From Pseudomonadota bacterium (GTDB lineage: Bacteria > Myxococcota > Myxococcia > Myxococcales > Vulgatibacteraceae), in contig JAEZJH010000173.1 in assembly GCA_023436385.1 (NCBI GenBank), forward strand, positions 1 through 6,751: a stretch of DNA of 6,751 nucleotides, written 5' to 3'. A program made the position numbers and the translations under genes. Of the stretch, positions 1 to 5,168 are shown one piece after another; the first letter of the stretch is position 1; each line of letters begins with the position of its first letter. The notes under the pieces were generated by a model. The model did no database searches. It was given only the letters and a program-made list of their open reading frames with translations, and was not told the DNA's origin.

Positions 1-66
1 CCGCGCGCTCAGCCCGCTCGCCTGCCATGCCGCAACCCGCTCTGCCCAAGTTTTCGAGTCAGCCAT
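1..66 (-). CDS. tnpA: IS66-family accessory protein TnpA, N-terminal fragment
   Basis: The first 22 codons run from an ATG at 66 to the window edge. The peptide contains WAERVAAWQASGLSAR, which matches the start of the small helix-turn-helix accessory protein found in IS66 elements, typically W..RV..W..SGLSAR.FA...G followed by a tryptophan-rich helix. In the family TnpA is a protein of about 100 residues that is needed with TnpB and the DDE transposase TnpC for transposition. An in-frame stop lies 9 codons upstream of this ATG, and no other ATG lies between, so the start is well constrained. No strong Shine-Dalgarno is visible. The rest of the gene is outside the window, so whether it is intact cannot be told. 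Confidence 0.72.
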   Translation of the reverse strand, partial: MADSKTWAERVAAWQASGLSAR

Positions 67-125
67 GCAGGCGATGGTGCCAGAGGCTGCTCATCCGTTT
101 GGGACGGGGTTCATGCAGCGGTTAC
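1..125 (-). mobile_element. End of an IS66-family insertion sequence (partial, left end)
   Basis: Read on the minus strand, the sequence starting at 125 begins GTAACCGC. IS66-family elements are known to end in 5'-GTAA, to carry terminal inverted repeats of roughly 15-30 bp, and to place tnpA close to the left end. Here a TnpA-like reading frame starts 59 bases inside this end, which fits that layout. The nuclease reading frame coming from the right stops exactly at this boundary, as expected for an insertion. The rest of the element (tnpB, tnpC, other end) lies off the left edge. IS66 elements usually duplicate 8 bp of target, so bases 126-133 (GCGATCTC) should reappear beyond the far end. 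The exact boundary is inferred from one end only. Confidence 0.75.
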
Positions 126-547
126 GCGATCTCCACCGAGAACGGCATCTCCACCTCCTCGACGGTCATGTTCCCGGCGGACTTCGCGGCGTTCTCGTGG
201 AAGACCTCCAGCATGGCCTCGCCCTGGTCGAGCAGGTCGTCGAGTACGATTGGCTCCTCGTCGTCTTCGGCCTGAAGCGGCACCGGGCCGGCGGCGCGGA
301 GTTCGAGGTCCCCTTTGAAGATCTCGAAGAGGGTCTTCCGGTCCGGCACCGTTCCCGCGCCCTTGAGCTCCGAGTAGAACGCCGCCAGGGCGGTGTGGAA
401 GGCGGAGCCGAAGGCGAGCGGGATCGGGACGAAGGCGGGCTCGACCCCGCGCACGTACTTCAGCTCGTACTGCCTGGGGCACCGGAGGAAGGTCTTGATC
501 TGCGAGACCGAGACGAAGAGCCCCTCGGGCCGATCGGAATCGGCCAT
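122..547 (-). pseudogene. PD-(D/E)XK (RecB/Cas4-like) nuclease, truncated by IS66 insertion
   Basis: The reading frame gives 141 residues. Near the N terminus it has SVSQIKTFLRCPRQYELKYV (residues 12-32), the typical opening helix of the PDDEXK_1/RecB-like nuclease family, followed by the GxxxH motif at G47-H51 in AFGSAFH. Family members are usually about 250-300 residues, and the catalytic Asp and ExK motifs come after a strand like the final VEEVEMPFSVEI here. Those motifs are missing. The frame ends at the IS66 boundary: the last codon GCG is completed by the G of the IS end, and its TAA serves as the stop. The ATG at 547 follows a GGAGGGG ribosome site and lies 2 bases after the stop of the Rad52-like gene, so the two were co-translated. 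Such nucleases pair with annealing proteins in phage recombination modules, making a 3'-tailed end for the annealer. The remnant should be inactive as a nuclease. Confidence 0.85.
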
Positions 548-549
548 GG

Positions 550-1326
550 TCACCCCTCCTGCCCGACCTCGCGGAGGTGCTCCGCGGATCCGTTGCCGGT
601 GAGCTTCGTCAGACCCTCGATCACCTGCGACGCCTGCTCGCGGGACAGGAACTCGGGCTGGGTGGCGAAACGCTGCTTGATCATGGAGCGGAGGCCGTGC
701 TGGTCGTGGCCGGCCTTCCGGCCGATCGCCCAGATCGCGGCGAGCTGCTTCGACGTGAGCCTGTTGCGGGACGGCGCCGCGGTGCGGGCCGGTGCGGCCG
801 GGCCGGCAGCGGCGGGCAATCGCGTGATGGCGGCAGCGGGCGGGGTGGGCGGCGGTTCGGCCTGGTCCAGGGCGGACTCGCCGGGGACGTTGTCGTCGTC
901 GAGCGTGCCCTCGTAGGCCTGCTTCCCGACGCCGAAGAACGCCGCCGCCTTCTTGAAGGCGTTGGTATACGAGCCCTTCCGGGAATCGGCCTCCGACATC
1001 GCGGTGTGGCCGCCATCCGCGAGGGCTTCGGCGAAAACCACGAACACGCCGTCGACCCACTGGCCGAGCTGCAGGACGATGTCGCAGATCGCCTCGAACG
1101 CCGGGCGGCCCTTCGACGTCGCCACCTCCTTCACCGTAACGGTCCGATTCGCTCGCCACCCGCCGACGCCGAGCACCTCGTTCAGCCGGTTCACCACGTA
1201 CTGATACTTGATCCCGGTGGTCGAGTAGCCGCGCCCGGTCATACGGCCGTCGGTCCGCTCGATCGCCTCCTCCGGGAACGGTGCCGCGAGCGCGGCGTAG
1301 AGCTTCTTCTTCTCCTCGTTGGTCAT
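550..1326 (-). CDS. Rad52/22-family single-strand annealing protein
   Basis: A 258-residue protein. Residues 1-140 form a Rad52/Rad22-type domain. Landmarks are YQYVVNRLNEVLGVGGW (41-57), the central strands DIVLQLGQWVDGVFVVFAEA (82-101), and GGHTAMSEADSRKGSYTNAFKKAAAFFGVGKQAY (105-138), the family's basic helix region involved in ssDNA binding and ring assembly. A Pro/Ala-rich linker (about 155-187) leads to a helical C-terminal domain (190-242, LTSKQLAAIWAIGRKAG and LSREQASQVIEGL) of a kind often attached to phage annealing proteins. Such proteins anneal complementary ssDNA without ATP. The ATG at 1326 follows GAGGAAG at good spacing. Upstream are a terminator and a hairpin, so this gene seems to begin its own transcription or control unit. 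It is followed 2 bases later by the nuclease gene. A RecT/ERF-type annealer is less likely given the NRLNEVLG..GW motif. Confidence 0.85.
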   Translation of the reverse strand: MTNEEKKKLYAALAAPFPEEAIERTDGRMTGRGYSTTGIKYQYVVNRLNEVLGVGGWRANRTVTVKEVATSKGRPAFEAICDIVLQLGQWVDGVFVVFAEALADGGHTAMSEADSRKGSYTNAFKKAAAFFGVGKQAYEGTLDDDNVPGESALDQAEPPPTPPAAAITRLPAAAGPAAPARTAAPSRNRLTSKQLAAIWAIGRKAGHDQHGLRSMIKQRFATQPEFLSREQASQVIEGLTKLTGNGSAEHLREVGQEG

Positions 1327-1337
1327 CGTCTTCCTCG

Positions 1338-1355
1338 GTGGTGCGTTCGCACCAC
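1338..1355 (-). promoter_or_regulatory. Short perfect hairpin in the leader of the Rad52-like gene
   Basis: GTGGTGCG, two bases, then CGCACCAC: an 8-bp perfect inverted repeat ending 11 bases before the ATG at 1326 and directly before its GAGGAAG ribosome site. On the other side it abuts the T-run of the terminator at 1356-1391. A hairpin with the same core (GCGAACGC on the minus strand) sits in the same place before the RadC region at 2340-2355. The role is unknown; it could be a protein-binding site, an mRNA-stabilising 5' stem, or part of a bipartite terminator. Confidence 0.6.
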
Positions 1356-1391
1356 GAAAGAAGCCCCGCCCGGTATTCGCCGGTACGGGGC
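1356..1391 (-). terminator. Rho-independent terminator after the 69-residue gene
   Basis: On the minus strand the sequence forms GCCCCG, UA, CCGG, a 6-base loop, CCGG, G, CGGGGC, followed by TTCTTTC. This is a GC-rich stem of 10 pairs with a small internal loop and a T-rich tail. It lies 30 bases after the stop of the 69-residue gene and before the leader hairpin of the Rad52-like gene. The tail is interrupted by C, so termination may be partial. Confidence 0.6.
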
Positions 1392-1421
1392 CTCGGTTCA
1401 CGGCACTGCTGGATCTCGCTG

Positions 1422-1631
1422 CTACTCGGTGTCCCGCCCGACCTCGACGAGGACCGCACCGGCGATGGCGATCACCGCGAGCCCGAGGGCCTTCTTCAGA
1501 AACCGCTTCGTGTAGAGCCGGGCGACGACGGCGTCGGTTGCGTCGAATGCGTCGAGTTCCCCGCGCCCCCCCTCGACGAACCGGTGCGCCGGCAACGCGA
1601 GGTTCCGCCCCCTGCCCAAACGGTTCACCAT
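1422..1631 (-). CDS. Small protein with one hydrophobic helix, unknown function
   Basis: A 69-residue protein with a basic N terminus (MVNRLGRGRN), a polar middle, and a C-terminal hydrophobic stretch, ALGLAVIAIAGAVLV (48-62), preceded by KRFLKK and followed by EVGRDTE. This looks like a single membrane-spanning or membrane-touching helix near the C terminus, with basic residues on the N-terminal side. The ATG at 1631 is preceded by CAGGAGGTACGC, a near-perfect ribosome site, which is the main reason to believe the gene. It starts 27 bases after the RadC-like gene stops, with no terminator between, so the two are probably cotranscribed, and a terminator follows it. I do not recognise the family. 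Confidence 0.6.
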   Translation of the reverse strand: MVNRLGRGRNLALPAHRFVEGGRGELDAFDATDAVVARLYTKRFLKKALGLAVIAIAGAVLVEVGRDTE

Positions 1632-1658
1632 GCGTACCTCCTGCTCGATCGGCGTCAG

Positions 1659-2282
1659 CTACAGCTTCCCGGCCTCCAGCAGGCTCACGTACCCGCCGTC
1701 GGCGACCACCACGTGATCGACCAGCGAGATGCCCAGGTGTTGCGCTGCCTCGCGGATCCGGCGAGTAAGGGCGATGTCGTCCCGCGAGGGCGTCGGGTCG
1801 CCGCTCGGGTGGTTGTGGATCACGAGGATCGCCGGCGCAGCCTCGCGGATCGCGGGCTCGAACACGTCCCGCGGCGAGATCGCGCAGGCCGACAGCCCGC
1901 CCTCCGCCACCCGCCGGTCGGCCTTCAGCCGGTGCCGTGCGTCGAGGCAGAGCACGTGGAAGACCTCGCGGGTCAGGTGGGCGAGGCGGGGTTTCGCGTA
2001 GCGAAACACGTCCGCCGGCGTGGACATCGACACGTCCCGGACCCGGGGCATCGACGCCCGACGGCCCAGCTCCAGGGCCGCCGCGAACCGGGCGGCGCGG
2101 ACCCGCGACATGCAGCGGGACAGCTCCGACACGGCGAGCCGCCCCACCTCGCTGATCGAGGGATACTCGGTCATCAGCTTCTCGGCGCCGGGGCGGTCGC
2201 CGGTGAGCTGCGCGATCAGCTCGACGTCGGTCAGGACGGACGCGTCCGCGGCCTGGTCCATCTTCGAGACGGTGCCCTTCAT
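1659..2282 (-). CDS. radC: RadC-like JAB-domain protein
   Basis: A 207-residue protein with the two-part structure of the RadC/UPF0758 family. Residues about 15-75 are a helical N-terminal segment (LTDVELIAQLTG ... VRAARFAAALELGRR) of the helix-hairpin-helix type. Residues 84-207 are the JAB/MPN domain with E106, the metal-binding motif HNHPSGDPTPSRDD (H156, H158, S166, D169) and the closing LGISLVDHVVVADGGYVSLLEAGKL. RadC proteins are common on mobile elements; the old name suggests DNA repair, but the biochemical role is unsettled. The ATG at 2282 has GGAGCGGAAG before it and overlaps (ATGA) the stop of a possible 16-codon leader ORF. The frame is open upstream to 2447, but that stretch contains a terminator and a hairpin, so it is not taken as coding. 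ATG 2261 is an alternative start. At 207 residues it is close to the usual 220-230. Confidence 0.85.
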   Translation of the reverse strand: MKGTVSKMDQAADASVLTDVELIAQLTGDRPGAEKLMTEYPSISEVGRLAVSELSRCMSRVRAARFAAALELGRRASMPRVRDVSMSTPADVFRYAKPRLAHLTREVFHVLCLDARHRLKADRRVAEGGLSACAISPRDVFEPAIREAAPAILVIHNHPSGDPTPSRDDIALTRRIREAAQHLGISLVDHVVVADGGYVSLLEAGKL

Positions 2283-2329
2283 CTTCCGCTCCGCGGGGCG
2301 TCGCCACGGTGATCGGTCCACCTGTCCAT
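2279..2329 (-). CDS. Possible 16-codon leader ORF overlapping the RadC-like gene
   Basis: ATG at 2329 has a strong ribosome site, GGAGGG, ending four bases before it (TTCA spacer). The frame encodes MDRWTDHRGDAPRSGR and stops at TGA 2281-2279, which overlaps the RadC-like ATG as ATGA. The start lies 10 bases after a perfect hairpin, almost the same spacing as between the matching hairpin and the Rad52-like ATG (11 bases). That symmetry suggests the start is used. It may serve translational coupling or attenuation rather than make a functional peptide. It is too short for composition tests, and a frameshifted old radC start is a possible alternative. Confidence 0.4.
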   Translation of the reverse strand: MDRWTDHRGDAPRSGR

Positions 2330-2339
2330 TGAACCCTCC

Positions 2340-2355
2340 GGGCGCGTTCGCGCCC
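2340..2355 (-). promoter_or_regulatory. Short perfect hairpin in the leader of the RadC region
   Basis: GGGCGCG, two bases, then CGCGCCC: a 7-bp perfect inverted repeat with the same central GCGTTCGC (plus strand) as the hairpin at 1338-1355. It lies one base from the T-rich tail of the terminator at 2357-2394 and directly before the GGAGGG ribosome site. The outer stem bases differ from the other copy but still pair, which suggests that the structure is what is kept. Confidence 0.6.
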
Positions 2356-2356
2356 C

Positions 2357-2394
2357 AAAGCAAAAGGGCCCCGCCCTGGATCAGGACGAGGCCC
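2357..2394 (-). terminator. Rho-independent terminator upstream of the RadC region
   Basis: On the minus strand GGGCCTCGTCCTG and CAGGGCGGGGCCC form a 13-pair stem (two pairs are G-U) around a 3-base loop ATC, followed by TTTTGCTTT. This is the best terminator in the window. It lies 62 bases after the stop of the 43-residue gene and would separate the ATPase/VWA transcript from the RadC transcript, unless it is read through or antiterminated. Confidence 0.7.
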
Positions 2395-2420
2395 TGGTTG
2401 ATCTGCACTACGTGAAAGTT

Positions 2421-2450
2421 CGGGTGCGTGCCGTGCTGGCCACGCACCCG
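2421..2450 (-). terminator. Perfect 10-bp hairpin after the 43-residue gene
   Basis: CGGGTGCGTG (2421-2430) and CACGCACCCG (2441-2450) are perfect inverted repeats around a 10-base loop, starting 6 bases after the stop codon at 2457. On the minus strand it is followed by AACTTTCACG, only a short T-run, so it may be a weak terminator or an RNA end-protecting stem that acts together with the stronger terminator at 2357-2394. Confidence 0.45.
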
Positions 2451-2456
2451 CCCCAG

Positions 2457-2588
2457 CTACCGCTCCGACTTCTTCTTCTTGATCGCCTCGCGGACGATCG
2501 TCTCGGTGGCCACCACCGCGACCGTCGTCACCACCTGCTGCACCAGCGCCTTGCCGACGGACTTGAAGAGCAGCTTGATGAGCGGCAT
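2457..2588 (-). CDS. 43-residue protein, unknown function
   Basis: The peptide starts MPLIKLLFKSVGKALVQQVV and continues through an uncharged stretch TTVAVVAT (21-28) to a strongly basic end, REAIKKKKSER. The pattern of hydrophobic residues with regularly spaced lysines suggests an amphipathic helix that could lie on a membrane or bind a partner or nucleic acid; I do not recognise a family. The start is chosen because GGAGGAG stands 7 bases before ATG 2588. The same frame is open further upstream, but that part is arginine-rich, lies over the 3' end of the VWA gene and lacks a ribosome site. The gene follows the VWA gene by 77 bases and its ribosome site lies in a predicted stem. Confidence 0.5.
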   Translation of the reverse strand: MPLIKLLFKSVGKALVQQVVTTVAVVATETIVREAIKKKKSER

Positions 2589-2593
2589 CTCGG

Positions 2594-2639
2594 ACTCCTC
2601 CGTTCCGGCGGGCCCGCCGAGAAGTGGGTCCGGAGGAGT
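2594..2639 (-). promoter_or_regulatory. Structured leader that can hide the ribosome site of the 43-residue gene
   Basis: On the minus strand ACTCCTCCG (2639-2631) pairs perfectly with CGGAGGAGT (2602-2594), and the second arm contains the ribosome site for ATG 2588. Between the arms lies a 14-bp perfect palindrome, CGGCGGGCCCGCCG (2606-2619), which can fold as an inner hairpin. The result would be a stacked structure that blocks initiation unless it is opened by heat, a ligand, a protein or ribosome traffic from the VWA gene, whose stop is 27 bases before the first arm. This is seen only as sequence complementarity. Confidence 0.5.
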
Positions 2640-2665
2640 TGCGGCAGCCAGGAAAGCCTGCCGGC

Positions 2666-3979
2666 CTACGCCGCGAACAACCGCTCGGCGGCGGCGTCGT
2701 CGATCCGCGAGAGGTCGCCGACCACCTGCACCTCGTCGCACCACGGGGCGAGCTGCCCGCGCCCGACGCCGATGCCGAGCCCGAGGATCGAGACGCCGAG
2801 ATTCTTCGCCTCGTCCCGGATCGCCGGTGCGGGGGACACGTCCGACTCGCCATCGGTGACGAGCACGAGATCCGCACGGCCGAGCTTCCTGCTCTTCTCG
2901 CCGATGATCGCCATGCCGCGCCGGAGGGCGAGGCCGATGTCCGTGCCGCCGCCGCAGCCGACGAGCAGCCCAGCCTCCGGGAGCGGCTCGCCCACCGGGA
3001 CCACCACCTCGAACTTCACCCCGTAGGCGAACCCGATCAGCGCGAACGGCCGCCGCTCGTGCTGCGCCTGGTCGAGCAGGGCCAGGGCGAGGGCGGAGGC
3101 CCAGACGTCCCGGTCGCCCTCCATCGAGCCCGACTTGTCGAGGACCAGCACGAGCGGGCCCTTACCGAGCGGCTGATTCCCGGTGAGCTCATACTGGAGA
3201 ACCGACCGCTCGACCCACGACCGCAAGAACGCCTTCCGGAGCACCGGGTGGGCGAACTTGATGAGCTCGGACGGGAGAAGCCGATCGAGGTCCGCCCCCG
3301 GGCCAATGTCGCTGATCTCGTCGGCGCCATGGCGGAGGCGGTCCCGCCTCTTGGCGGCTGCGATTCGCTTGAGACGCCCAGCCAGGATCGAGATCCGGCG
3401 GAGACGAGGGTCGGATCGGAGCCGACCGGCGAGGTCCCGGACGGCCTTGGCCGGGAGGTTGGCGCCCGACCCCGGGCCCGTTCCCGGCAGCCCGACGCCG
3501 GAGAGGCCCTCGAAGGCCTCCCGCTGCGCCTCTATCGCGTCCGACGCCTTCCGGCAGGCCGAGACCAGGCCTCGCCGGAGCCGGCCGTCCGGTGGCGCAT
3601 CCGACGCACCTGGCGCACGCGACGCTGGCGTCGGTTGCGTCGCATCCTTCCCGTCCGCGGGGAGCTGGGCCCCCAGGGTGGCCATCAGCTCGTCCACCGC
3701 CATGCCGGCGGCGAAGGTCTCGCCCCGGCACTCGACCACCAGCCGCTGAAAGGCGGGCAGCTCCTCGCAGGCCCGGTGGACGCGGTCGGCCCAGGCCTTC
3801 AGCTTCGGGTCCTGCTGGTCCTCGGGGAGCCGCTCGCCGTCGCCGGAGTAGAGGCGGTCGAAGAGCTCGTCCTCGAAGCGCCGCAGGGGATCGTCCTTCT
3901 CGGCCACGGCGTCGAGTCCCCGCGCCTCGCGGTGGAGGAAGACGTGCCACCGGGGCACGTCCAGCACGATCCGTTTCAC
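2666..3979 (-). CDS. VWA-domain protein, partner of the adjacent AAA+ ATPase
   Basis: A 437-residue protein. The C-terminal von Willebrand A domain (about 274-437) has a complete MIDAS metal site: DKSGSM (D281, S283, S285), T346 in GGGTD, and D376 in VTDGESD. Residues 1-105 are a helical N-terminal region, 108-135 a Pro/Ala-rich linker, and 138-265 a helical region rich in Arg/Lys. The plan resembles ViaA/CoxE-type VWA proteins that work with RavA/MoxR ATPases. The start is GTG 3979, overlapping the ATPase stop as GTGA, which implies translational coupling and probably fixed stoichiometry. No signal peptide or membrane segment is visible, so it should be cytoplasmic. Known pairs of this kind remodel or activate protein complexes; the substrate here is unknown. 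The nearby recombination genes make a DNA-related substrate possible, but that is inference. Confidence 0.85.
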   Translation of the reverse strand: MKRIVLDVPRWHVFLHREARGLDAVAEKDDPLRRFEDELFDRLYSGDGERLPEDQQDPKLKAWADRVHRACEELPAFQRLVVECRGETFAAGMAVDELMATLGAQLPADGKDATQPTPASRAPGASDAPPDGRLRRGLVSACRKASDAIEAQREAFEGLSGVGLPGTGPGSGANLPAKAVRDLAGRLRSDPRLRRISILAGRLKRIAAAKRRDRLRHGADEISDIGPGADLDRLLPSELIKFAHPVLRKAFLRSWVERSVLQYELTGNQPLGKGPLVLVLDKSGSMEGDRDVWASALALALLDQAQHERRPFALIGFAYGVKFEVVVPVGEPLPEAGLLVGCGGGTDIGLALRRGMAIIGEKSRKLGRADLVLVTDGESDVSPAPAIRDEAKNLGVSILGLGIGVGRGQLAPWCDEVQVVGDLSRIDDAAAERLFAA

Positions 3980-5118
3980 GGCCTCGCGCTCCGCAAACCC
4001 AGGCCGGCGCTGACAGTACGGGCGAGATCGGCGTGCAGCTCGGCGATCTCGGTGGTCGCCTCGTCGATGACCGCCTTCGCCCGTCGCCCCGCGCTCTTCG
4101 CCAGGTCGGAGAGCTTGCGCTGCTGCGCATGGAACTGCTCCAGCGCCTGCGCGGCCTGCGTGATGTACGCCTTGCGGTCGCCGGCCTTCAAGACGCCCAC
4201 CTTAGCGGCGGTCTCGCGGGCGGCGTCGAGGACCTCCACGGCCTGCGCGCCCACGGGGTCGGCGAGCTTGCCCACGAGGCGGGCGACCTTCGCCCGATCC
4301 TTGGGCTCGCGCCAGAGCGAGTCCGTGAGGATGGAGAGATCCTCGGGCGCGGTCTTCTTCTCGCCCGCCATGTACGCCGACGCCTGCGCGAGCTTGAGCG
4401 ACTTCTTCCAGCGGCGGTCGGAGGCCACGATGCCGTCGCCGCGGCAGGCGTCGCGGATGGCGACGAGGGCCTCGACCGTCTCGTCGGTGACGATGACCTT
4501 CATCGCATCGGCCTGCATCTTCCTGAGGTCGGTCATCTTCATCGCGGTGGGGGCGACCGGGTCGGGCGCGAGCAGCACCGTCTTCAGGTTGGCCGGGCGC
4601 AGGAGGTAGCCGACGTCGTAGCGGAGCAGGAAGCGGTCGAAGAGCGCCTCCAGGTCCTTCGACTCGGGGAGCTCGTTGCTGGCGCCGAAGAGCGTGACCA
4701 GCGGGCAGGTGACCGGCACGCCGTCGTTGTGGAAGACGCGCTCGTTCACCAGCGTCAGCATGGAGTTCAAGATGGCGCTGTTCGCCTTGAAGACTTCGTC
4801 GACGAAGGCGAACTCCACCTCGGGCAGCTTGCCGGCGGTGACGCGGGCAAAGCGGTCCTGCTCCAAGGCCTTCATGGAGATGGAACCGAAGAGTTCCTCG
4901 GGCGTGGAGAACTTGGTGAGCAGCCGCTCGAAGTAGGTGCCGCCGAAGGCCTGCGCGATGGCGCGGGCGAGGGCGGACTTGGCGGTGCCGGGGGGGCCGA
5001 GTATCAGCACGTGCTCGCCGGCGAGGATGGCGGCGAGCGCGCCGTCGATGACGTTCTTGCGCTCTGGGAAACGGGATGCGAGATCAGAAGAAAGTCGGAC
5101 TAGGCATGAGGACGGCAT
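3976..5118 (-). CDS. RavA/MoxR-type AAA+ ATPase
   Basis: A 380-residue protein. Residues 15-270 form a AAA+ module: Walker A GPPGTAKS (41-48), STPEELFG (71-78), Walker B FAFVDE (103-108), the KANSAILNSMLTLVNERVF segment (111-129), sensor 1 GASNELPE (145-152), an arginine-finger region EALFDRFLLR (157-166), and a sensor-2 SDRRWKKSLKLAQASA (233-248). STPEELFG, LNSMLTLVNER and SDRRWKK are characteristic of RavA-like MoxR ATPases. The C-terminal 300-380 is helical and probably coiled-coil, in place of RavA's LARA region. The ATG at 5118 follows GCAGGAGTTTGC; the frame is open further upstream, but those codons lie over the divergent gene and have no ribosome site. It overlaps the VWA gene by 4 bases. 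A hexameric chaperone-like ATPase is expected; the substrate is unknown. Confidence 0.9.
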   Translation of the reverse strand: MPSSCLVRLSSDLASRFPERKNVIDGALAAILAGEHVLILGPPGTAKSALARAIAQAFGGTYFERLLTKFSTPEELFGSISMKALEQDRFARVTAGKLPEVEFAFVDEVFKANSAILNSMLTLVNERVFHNDGVPVTCPLVTLFGASNELPESKDLEALFDRFLLRYDVGYLLRPANLKTVLLAPDPVAPTAMKMTDLRKMQADAMKVIVTDETVEALVAIRDACRGDGIVASDRRWKKSLKLAQASAYMAGEKKTAPEDLSILTDSLWREPKDRAKVARLVGKLADPVGAQAVEVLDAARETAAKVGVLKAGDRKAYITQAAQALEQFHAQQRKLSDLAKSAGRRAKAVIDEATTEIAELHADLARTVSAGLGLRSARP

Positions 5119-5129
5119 GCAAACTCCTG

Positions 5130-5158
5130 CGTACGGTCTCGAACGGCGCCGTACGTTC
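5130..5158. promoter_or_regulatory. Inverted-repeat cluster between divergent genes, candidate operator
   Basis: The 50-base gap between the ATPase start (5118) and the DUF4145 gene start (5169) holds CGTACGG (5130-5136) and CCGTACG (5149-5155), a perfect 7-bp dyad with a 12-base spacer. Overlapping it are the palindrome ACGGCGCCGT (5143-5152) and GAACG/CGTTC (5141-5145, 5154-5158). Such density in a short divergent region suggests an operator shared by both genes. I could not pick convincing -35/-10 boxes. Confidence 0.4.
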
Positions 5159-5168
5159 AGAGGCGGTG

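Noticed and set aside
65..916. Plus-strand open frame of 283 codons at the left end
   Set aside because: Opposite the nuclease remnant and Rad52-like gene, low-complexity charged composition, and it crosses the IS boundary.
122..1459. 445-codon minus-strand frame ending with the nuclease remnant
   Set aside because: Only codons from ATG 547 carry nuclease motifs; upstream is an off-frame reading of the Rad52-like gene.
2283..2447. Extended N terminus of the RadC-like protein from 2447
   Set aside because: The added 55 codons read through a terminator, its T-tail and a perfect hairpin that are matched in the leader of another gene, and resemble no RadC sequence.
2642..2663. Six-pair hairpin just after the VWA stop codon
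   Set aside because: Short stem and no T-run; likely incidental in GC-rich DNA.
550..2877. 775-codon minus-strand frame ending with the Rad52-like protein
   Set aside because: Only the last 258 codons make sense. The upstream part crosses the RadC gene, terminators and hairpins in another frame.
2624..4609. Long plus-strand open frame of 661 codons
   Set aside because: It lies opposite the VWA and ATPase genes, whose motifs (MIDAS, Walker A/B) are unmistakable on the minus strand. High GC leaves antisense frames open by chance; its translation has no recognisable domain.
3592..5103. Plus-strand open frame of 503 codons over the ATPase gene
   Set aside because: Antisense shadow of the ATPase gene, rich in Arg, Gly and Glu, with no motif or ribosome site.
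5076..5168. Upstream start at 5076 for the DUF4145 protein
   Set aside because: It would overlap the ATPase gene start, and the additional residues come before the first CxxC and look unlike the family. ATG 5169 has a better ribosome site.
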